A stretch of DNA of 64,000 bases, from assembly GCA_023213395.1 (NCBI GenBank), contig CM041465.1, forward strand, positions 60,333,741 to 60,397,740, in the 5' to 3' direction. Shown piece after piece: positions 57,531-64,000 of this stretch. The translations under genes were made by a program, and so were the position numbers. Source of the stretch: Cycas panzhihuaensis (Eukaryota > Cycadophyta). Below the pieces are notes generated by a model, which saw nothing but the letters and a program-made list of their open reading frames with translations, was not told the DNA's origin and made no database searches. Each line of letters begins with the position of its first letter. The stretch's first letter is position 1.

Positions 57531-58870
57531 TGTCTGGATTAGGATCGTGATCTTTGTATGTTGATCACGATCTTTGCAGGGAGTTGCGCCTTAGGATGAA
57601 GACTGTGATTGCAATCCAAGTACTGTCAACATAAGGCTTAAATACAACAATTTATTGTTTGAAAATTTCAGGACAGTATTAGCAGAGTATGTTGGGGCTA
57701 TATTGGAAGTTCTATCTGCATTTTTATACAGTGAGGGAATATGGAAAATTACGATTTCAAGATTTGTTGTAAGTGAAATAAATGGTGTGAGTTTAGCTAA
57801 CTGTTATCTGTAGTATTTTGTGTGCAGGGTATTTTCCAGTAGTATGTAACATAGAGGAGGAGCTGGAGCTATAGATTTCAGAAATGGGTTCAAAGAAAAG
57901 ATGTAAGATACGTACGTGGGTGAAATCCAGAGATACGTTTGGGAGCTTATTGGAATATTTTGGAGGATTGTCAATTCAACAATTTGTCAATATTGTATAT
58001 TTTGAACATATAGTCATTGGCTTCTGTTGCTAGGTTATTTAAGGGTAATCCTTTGTCAATTGATGAAAATAGTCTCAGAGAGACAAAACATATATTCAAT
58101 GATATCAAAAGTGTTCAAATAGCCAGTGGCTCTCAATCTACATTTAATAGAGAAGGCTTTGGTCACTAATGTGAAAATACGTTTAAGATTAGAAACAATA
58201 TATGTGTTCAATATTGATAGTAAATGTTGAAAAAAAACAAAGGAGATGGGGACAAAGGTAGACTTGCTTATCCTTTTTTTTTGTTTTCTGTCTACTGTTG
58301 GCAAAGCAAGTTGAAGAAGTCTTGCCTGGAATATATTCCAGATCTTGTAAATATATTGATGAAAAATAAATCAATGAATAAAGAAGTATATATATATTTG
58401 TTTCTAACAAATTTCAGCAGTTTATTTTATGAGTTTGTCCCAAAAAGAGATTTTTTTTTTTGAAAAAGAATATGTATTTGTATCTAAGATTTCAAATGTA
58501 CTGGAGTAAGTATATGAAAGAACCAAGAAACATATGTTTGAATCTGAAATATTTCAGATATGTGAGAGCAGATATATCAGAAAACTAAAAAAATATATGT
58601 TTCTTGGTTACCAAATGATGGAAATAGTGGAGAGCTCAAATGAACTAGAAAATTTCAAATACTTTGACAAAAATAAATCAAGCAAATGAAATGCATGTAT
58701 ATGTATTTGAAATATTTTCAAATATGTTGCAAATATATCAGAAATATGTGTTTAAATTTGAAAAACGGTATGAAGAACCTGCTAAACGTAGCTGTAGCTG
58801 ACTTGCAGAAATGAGATCTGCTGTTTATGCTTCTCTAGAAGGCTGAATATGCCTCAAAAAATTACAGATC
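57531..58870. other. Interior of element K without recognisable genes
   Basis: AT content rises again. No frame resembles a known family. It might include the untranslated tail of the captured fragment. Confidence 0.45.
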
Positions 58871-58879
58871 TGTAAAAAA

Positions 58880-59225
58880 ACTTGAAAATATAGTCAAATA
58901 TATAATAAAAAATACAGAATTGTAATGAAATATAGCTGATCTGAACTAAATGTTGTAGATCTGCGACAAATGTTCCAGAAAATGTTGAAATAATTGCTGA
59001 AATAAGCAGATCTGAAATGAAATATAGCAAATCTGAACCAAATATAACAGAAAATGGTAAAATGCTTAGTAAAATACATAGATCTGAAAAAATATGTAAC
59101 AGATCTGAAGAGCACTATAGTAGATCTGAAGCAAATGTTGCAGATCTAAACGAATATACCAAAAAAATGGTCAAATAATTGCTGAAATAAGCAGATCTGA
59201 AATGAAATATAGTAGATCTGAAGTA
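58880..59225. repeat. Degenerate AGATCTGAA-rich repeats in element K
   Basis: The motif AGATCTGAA(A) recurs many times. A roughly 45-bp segment TTGCTGAAATAAGCAGATCTGAAATGAAATATAG occurs twice, near 58990 and 59175. It adjoins the longer array to the right. Confidence 0.65.
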
Positions 59226-59229
59226 AAAA

Positions 59230-59760
59230 ATGCAGATCTTGAAGAAAACTTGTATGAATATTGCATGCAGTTGAAAACCTTCACAGATCTGAGAAAATAT
59301 TAGATAAATAGATATAAATTTGCTTGAAAATAATCAAATATATAATAAAATCTGTAGATCTGAAAAAATATAACTCAAATCTGAAAAAAAAAAAACTTGA
59401 ATAAATGTAGCTTGCTGTCGATCACCTGCGTAGATCTTGAAAAATATTAGATAAATAAACAAAATATGCCTGAAAAATGATGAAATATATGATAAAATAT
59501 GTAAATATGAAGAAATATAGGTCAAATCTGAGAAAAAAACTTGAGTAAATATTGCATGCAGCTACAAGCTTGCGCATATCTGCAAAAATATAGGATAAAT
59601 AGACAGAAATCTGCTTGAAAAATACCAAATATTTGATAAGAAAATGTAGATTTGAGAAAATATATCACAAATATGAAGAAAACTTGAATAATATGTAGCT
59701 TGCTGTTGATCTCCTTCACAAACCTACACAAATCTGTGAATAAATCTAAAATATCTTTAT
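59230..59760. repeat. Tandem repeat of about 140-150 bp in element K
   Basis: Four diverged units begin with AAAACTTG-(T/A)(A/G)T near 59243, 59392, 59535 and 59673. Each contains TGCATGCAG or TAGCTTGCTGT, then ATATTAGATAAATA and GCTTGAAAA. The array lies in the leader of K, next to its PBS copies. Confidence 0.7.
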
Positions 59761-59938
59761 TATTTCACAAATATATCTTAATAATAAGCAAATCTGCTGA
59801 AAAATAGAAGAAACTTGCTGAAAAAAACTTGCAGAAAATAAATATAACCAGTATTCTCTTTGCTGTGAATAAATCTGCCTCAAATGACAGTAAATTTTCT
59901 TGCTTTTCAATGAAACTTCAGCAGGCCAGCAATCGTCT

Positions 59939-60033
59939 GCTCTGATACCAAATGTAGGAAATAGAATGGAGCTAAACTAAGCTCTGATACCGAATGTTGG
60001 AAAATAGTATAGCCCCAAGGAGCTCTGATACCA
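59939..60033 (-). repeat. Three tandem primer-binding sites of element K
   Basis: GCTCTGATACC(A/G) occurs at 59939-59950, 59981-59992 and 60022-60033, spaced about 41-42 bp, each followed by ATGT(T/A)GGAAAT like the LTR start. On the minus strand these read TGGTATCAGAGC (the middle one CGGTATCAGAGC), the initiator-Met PBS. Two units also flank the left LTR. Confidence 0.85.
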
Positions 60034-60035
60034 TA

Positions 60036-60443
60036 TGTTGGAAATATAATGCAAGGAGAACAGGGCAGAACATATACAAAAATCACATAGATCAATATTG
60101 CATCATAGCATCATAACTTCAACATGAAAGTACTTTGTATTCAATCCATATTGTAAAGAAGAGTAATACAAATTTCCCAATAAGGGCGGTGTCTAAAGAC
60201 ACCAGGGTTGCACACCCCTCAATATTTATAATTTTGGGGGAGGAGGAAAACTCCTCAACCCCTGAAATTCAAATTACAATAAAATAATATAAACTTAGTT
60301 TAAAGTAAACTTAACTCAAATTAACATTAACTTATCTTAACTTACCTACACATGTTGAGCACCCACATGTGTAAATTGAAGTTGATGAGGTGTGCTCCCC
60401 TGGTTGGAAGGTGGGAGTGGAGTGATGACAATTAACTCCAACA
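60036..60443 (-). repeat. 5' LTR of element K (right copy)
   Basis: It is the same length as the left copy and differs at only a few positions (for example CTTAGTTTAAAG against TTTAATTTAAAG). It ends CTCCAACA before CATTTAAATTC. Confidence 0.92.
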
Positions 60444-61214
60444 CATTTAAATTCATTTAGAAGAAGTAATCACTGAGAAAAGTTTTCAAATAACCTATAT
60501 TCGACTAGAGTTGGAATTTGTTGGATATGAAAGCTGTTTGAAGGATCTGAAAGCACTGTTAAAGCCCTGCATAACCCTGTGGTCTCACATTGCAGCTGCA
60601 ACCCTTCAAAACATTTTATTGTCCAATGCTTGAAGTGATTTAATGAATTTGATTGATCTCTAAGGTCATTTACCTAATTCAACATCGAAATTGAATAGTT
60701 AAATCATGATTTAAAGAGTCGTTGTTCATAGAAAACTTTGTGGAAGACTGGAGAGCTACCATCGTGCGAAAAAAAGTCATATAGACTCACCGTCGTTGAG
60801 CGTTCTACGTAAAAAAATGGAGATCGGTGGATATCACATTAATAAAATAAACATTGGAATACATTTCAATGTTTAATGTGAAGTTTTAATACTATTTTAA
60901 AGCATGCAAGTCGATAAAATAATTGCACGACTTTAAGAATATTTTTTTTGAATATTCTATTTTTAATATATGTTTTAAACCTTTGAATAAAGTGTTACAT
61001 GCAACCTTTTAAAGCGTTTTACAATAGTTACTTGGAGTTACTCCACCCAGAATCAACCCAACAACACGCGACGTCCCGTTGCATAGATTATATTGCATTT
61101 GTCAAGAAATTTACAGTGTTAAAGAGCCTTTTAATACATTAATATCTTTGATTGATGTTAAAAGGCATATTCTTTGCGGAAAATGTGTGCTATATACATC
61201 TCTTTCTTAGTAAA
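60444..61214 (+). other. Sequence before element L's PBS, probably LTR or leader
   Basis: No coding sequence is seen. AGTGGTATACGGAGCAG at about 61214-61230 looks like a mutated initiator-Met PBS, so an LTR of element L probably ends just before it, but I cannot place its start. Alternatively this is the rest of the leader of J. Confidence 0.4.
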
Positions 61215-61325
61215 GTGGTATACGGAGCAGTGATTCAAGCTTCGTAAAGTGATAATCATTACGAATTAAGACTTATAATTGTGTTTGGCAATTAAGTGGA
61301 AGCGAATTTGGAGTATTTGCAGACA

Positions 61326-62119
61326 TGGATGCAAGAACTACCTTATTGCCATAAGTGATCTTTGATGACACCAATTTCAAGGAATGGAAGTCCAATATAG
61401 AACTTGTATTGATGGTCCAAGAGCTCTAGGACCTAACTTGTGAGGCTCCACCCAAGAAAAAAGAAGTGGAACCTAATGTTGAACCAAATAAACTCACATG
61501 AAGAAAGCAGTTTCATGCCACTGGTCTATTGAAGCTCTTGCTTGCCCCAGATCAGAGGGCACTTGTCCATAAGTTGAATATGCCGCACGACATTTGGAAA
61601 ACCCTATGTGACACGTTTGAAAAGAAGAAGACAAACCATTTGGTCGTCTTACTAGGTGAATTGTTCAACTCCTGCATTGAGGATGAGAGCAATATTAGCA
61701 CCTATTTGAATAAGTTGATTGATATCGAGAATAAGCTGGAGGGAATAGAAGAAAACTTTATTAGTGATAAAATCTTGTTCGCATTTGTGATGAACAAGTT
61801 GCCAGCAGCCTACAACACCTTTCAAATCGTGTATAATGTTGACGAGATGTTGCAATTTACCTCATTTCAGAAGCTAAAGGAGCTCCTTCTAACAGAGGAA
61901 GGTAAGCTTAAACATCACGGGTTTGTGGGTTCTATTAATACTAGTCATGCCCTATCCTTAAAATTTCAAAAAAATGAGGATGAAGATAGGGAGAACCGTT
62001 CACATGAAGAGGGTACTAATAAAGGGAAGAAGAAGAAATATAATGATTCATGTACCTATTGTAAAAAGATGGGCCATAAGGAAAAGGATTGTTGGGTGAG
62101 AAAAAAGAACTTAAGGTAG
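61326..62119 (+). pseudogene. Element L gag with zinc knuckle
   Basis: The ATG at 61326 (MDARTTLLP) starts a copia Gag: FDDTNFKEWKSNIELVL, then after stops the open 61529-62119 part with HDIWKTLCDTFEKK, LNKLIDIENKLEGI, ISDKILFAFVMNKLPAAYN and the knuckle CTYCKKMGHKEKDC (CX2CX4HX4C) near residue 180 of the open part. Early stops at 61353, 61428 and 61500 make it non-functional. Confidence 0.87.
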
Positions 62120-62169
62120 GCCAATGGGAAGGAGAAGATTGCAACTTATTGTGTGTGAGTATCAACTTG

Positions 62170-62430
62170 GAAGTTGCCAGATCAAAAGGATTATTCGGTG
62201 ACTAACTCAGGAGAACAACAACACATCTCTTCTAGTAAGCAAAGTTTTGATGTGTTAAACCAAAATCATGGCCAAATGGACATCATACTCAATAATGTTG
62301 GTGTGCTACTAATAAAAAATACTGAAACAATCATAATGAAAGATGGTTGTCTCGAGAAGGTGTGGTATACACCTAGAATGAATCACAATCTTCTTTCTAC
62401 TCAGGATAACTGGGTATACTCTCCCAAAGA
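62170..62430 (+). pseudogene. Element L protease remnant
   Basis: The frame reads DYSVTNSGEQQHISSSKQSF, where the family has D-SGAS-H-, so the catalytic Asp is lost. It then has EKVWYTPRMNHNLLSTQ, the normal end of the copia protease. Element M interrupts directly after. Confidence 0.65.
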
Positions 62431-62889
62431 TGTAGCAGGCCAAATAAAATACAACAGATAGAAGCACTAACTCCCAAAAAAGTGGATCACGGTATTTCAC
62501 AGCTATGGGTTTCATACATTTATAGTAGATATAATATGATTTCAGCAGTAAACCCTTATGAATATCATTCAGTATAGATATATGTCATACATACATTGAT
62601 AATAGCAATAAATAATAATAGATTTGATAGAAACAGAACTTGATACAAAATGTCTAGCAATGGCAACCCTCTTTGAGGTGGGCATAGTCTTCTAACAAGC
62701 ATGAGGCCTTAATGGCATGAAGCTATTTTTCCAATAAACATAATTCTCCAAGACTATTTACAAATGAGGAAGGATACTCTATTTATAGCCTTCAAAACCA
62801 ATCACTTATTTTCCTTCCAAAAAATCAACTTCACCGTAATAAATTCCCTTATAAAATTGACTTCCCTTTATTATTTTAGGAATGCTACA
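62431..62889 (-). mobile_element. Element M: solo LTR in element L
   Basis: This 459-bp insertion has perfect inverted ends TGTAGCA...TGCTACA and a perfect 5-bp duplication AAAGA (62426-62430, 62890-62894). A TATA box on the minus strand (GGCTATAAATAGAG, near 62778) suggests that orientation. No internal coding sequence, PBS or second LTR is present. Confidence 0.85.
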
Positions 62890-63069
62890 AAAGATAAGTC
62901 AAAAGTAAAATAATTTAAAGTGACAACTGAAAAGATATGTGAAAATCAAATAGAATTGCTAAGGAGTAATACTAGAAAAGCCTATGACAATCACATTTCT
63001 AAGTTCTGTTCTAATCATGGTATTGAGTCAATCCCACATGATGGAGTTGCCACATGAAAAGTTAATACC

Positions 63070-64000
63070 TTGATTGACATGGCATTGTGTAAGGTGCATA
63101 CACAACAAATGCCATCCAATTTCGGGATAGAAGTTGTGAGAACTGATGTTCACATTGTGAATTGGATTCCAACCTCTGCAATTCAAAATGTGATGCCACA
63201 TGAAAAATGGACTAATTGGAAGCCTTCCATTGACAAAATAAAAATCTTCGAGTGCATTACAAATGGACTAATCTCTAGCAGACAGTTGAAGAAATCTAAC
63301 CATAGTCACAAAAGCACTTTTGTGGGATACTATGGAAACATTCATACATATAGACTGTGGGATTCAGTGATGCAGAAGTTTCTTCATTGTCAGGATATAA
63401 CGATTGACGAAGCATCGACATACTAGTTTGATGAGCCTTTGCTATCAGATGTTGGTTACCCCCCCCCCCCTTCACGACATCTCCTAATCCTGCAAAGGTT
63501 GTGCTCCAAGGGGAAGATGAAGTAAAATGTAATAAAAAACACCTGTTACTCGTTGAGGAGACGACGACCTCCTCTAAGTCATTGTTGGGTGTCACTGAGG
63601 ATATGACAGAAAGGTTGACTGAAACTCGAACTACTAGTCGACTTCAAATGACGAAAGCCATCCGCTCCCACATTCTTGATTCATTATGGCAAATGAATCC
63701 TTCTTGGAAAGCAGTTATGGAGGAGGACAAAGATTTTTTAGATGAAAATATTCCTTTCTATTTGAATTGACCCTAAGATGATGATTGCACCCATTGTTCA
63801 GAAGCTAGCAAACAGTTGAAATATAGCAGCTACACTTGGTAAAGAGTTACATCAAAAAAATATTCAGTTTGCATTTCTTAACCTAGACTTGAGGAGATTA
63901 TATCAAGCGCAAACCTCTAAGGTCGTTAAAGAAGGATAAGATAAACTATTTTGCCAATTGAATTGTGCTAAAGGTACATACCCTTTGTTCGATTTGGACT
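63070..64000 (+). pseudogene. Element L late integrase and start of reverse transcriptase
   Basis: The frame at 63070-63426 reads VNWIPTSAIQNVMPHEKWTN, KPSIDKIKIFECI, KSTFVGYYGN and YRLWD, the C-terminal part of copia integrase. A C-homopolymer run (63459-63470) follows. From 63501 a second frame gives SRLQMTKAIRSHI, NPSWKAVMEEDKDFLDEN, the first RT block. After 63770 the RT is read only through stops to the window end. Confidence 0.78.

Larger units (their letters stand above)
53231..60443 (-). mobile_element. Element K: non-autonomous LTR element (minus strand) carrying host-gene fragments
   Basis: Two near-identical 408-bp LTRs (53231-53638 and 60036-60443) flank 6.4 kb. On the minus strand the PBS (TGGTATCAGAGC, three copies) lies beside the right LTR and the polypurine tract (TAAAGGGGAGAA, 53639-53650) beside the left. 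Inside are a copia-type gag remnant, plus-strand fragments of XRCC2 and of an MTP12-like transporter, and a minisatellite. No RT or integrase is seen. Equal-length LTRs differing at few positions make it one of the younger insertions. Confidence 0.82.
61215..64000 (+). mobile_element. Element L: Ty1/copia retrotransposon, runs off the window
   Basis: A copia gag with a zinc knuckle, protease remnant, C-terminal integrase and the start of RT follow in the right order on the plus strand. The segment between protease and the late integrase is mostly deleted, and solo LTR M sits in it. The 3' end lies beyond 64000. Confidence 0.78.

Noticed and set aside
52297-61325. Elements J and L as one copia element interrupted by K
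   Set aside because: Possible, but a separate PBS-like site near 61215 just before L's gag and the lack of a shared TSD across K make two elements equally likely; kept apart.

Overview
This window reads as nuclear DNA of a seed plant with a large, repeat-swollen genome. It is AT-rich, has one clearly plant-type intron-containing gene, and is otherwise almost filled with LTR retrotransposons nested inside one another. A gymnosperm is my best guess, from the age and depth of nesting and a possible very long intron, but the sequence does not prove it.

Layout. 1-3.8 kb: AT-rich DNA with nothing recognised. 3.8-7.9 kb: a GC/CpG-richer promoter and leader, then four exons of an ABHD17-type alpha/beta hydrolase (+ strand). 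Its last coding part (catalytic Asp and His) is not in the window. 9.25-9.84 kb and 37.98-38.6 kb: two halves of one decayed hAT-like transposase gene (BED finger, then DUF659), split by element A.

Element A is a chromodomain Ty3/gypsy element (9838-37979) with a 5-bp target duplication. It contains B, a minus-strand Tat/Athila-like gypsy (11762-22407); C, a truncated minus-strand chromovirus (22408-26076); D, a Ty1/copia element (26683-34167), which itself contains a captured guanylate-binding-protein fragment and part of a B-like element, E; and H, a solo LTR inside A's 3' LTR. To the right, G (38667-50758, perfect TSD TGAGT) is a non-autonomous LTR element with an open Gag-like/acidic frame, split in frame by F (41382-49311), a gypsy element without recognisable reverse transcriptase. 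Then come I (internally deleted gypsy, 51125-52296), J (copia-type 5' LTR and leader), K (53231-60443, minus strand, carrying plus-strand fragments of XRCC2 and of an MTP12/ZnT5-like transporter), and L (copia gag-pol, 61.2 kb to the window end) with solo LTR M inside it.

How it fits together. Apart from the hydrolase, the coding sequence is transposon-derived and mostly broken, with TAG the dominant in-frame stop. Three points stand out: LTR elements carrying intronless-looking pieces of host genes (GBP, XRCC2, MTP12-like); an accessory protein family encoded after pol in B, E and F; and small structural oddities in the non-autonomous elements (tandem primer-binding sites in K, the split Gag-like frame in G). 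All family calls are from reading translations by eye; no search was run.
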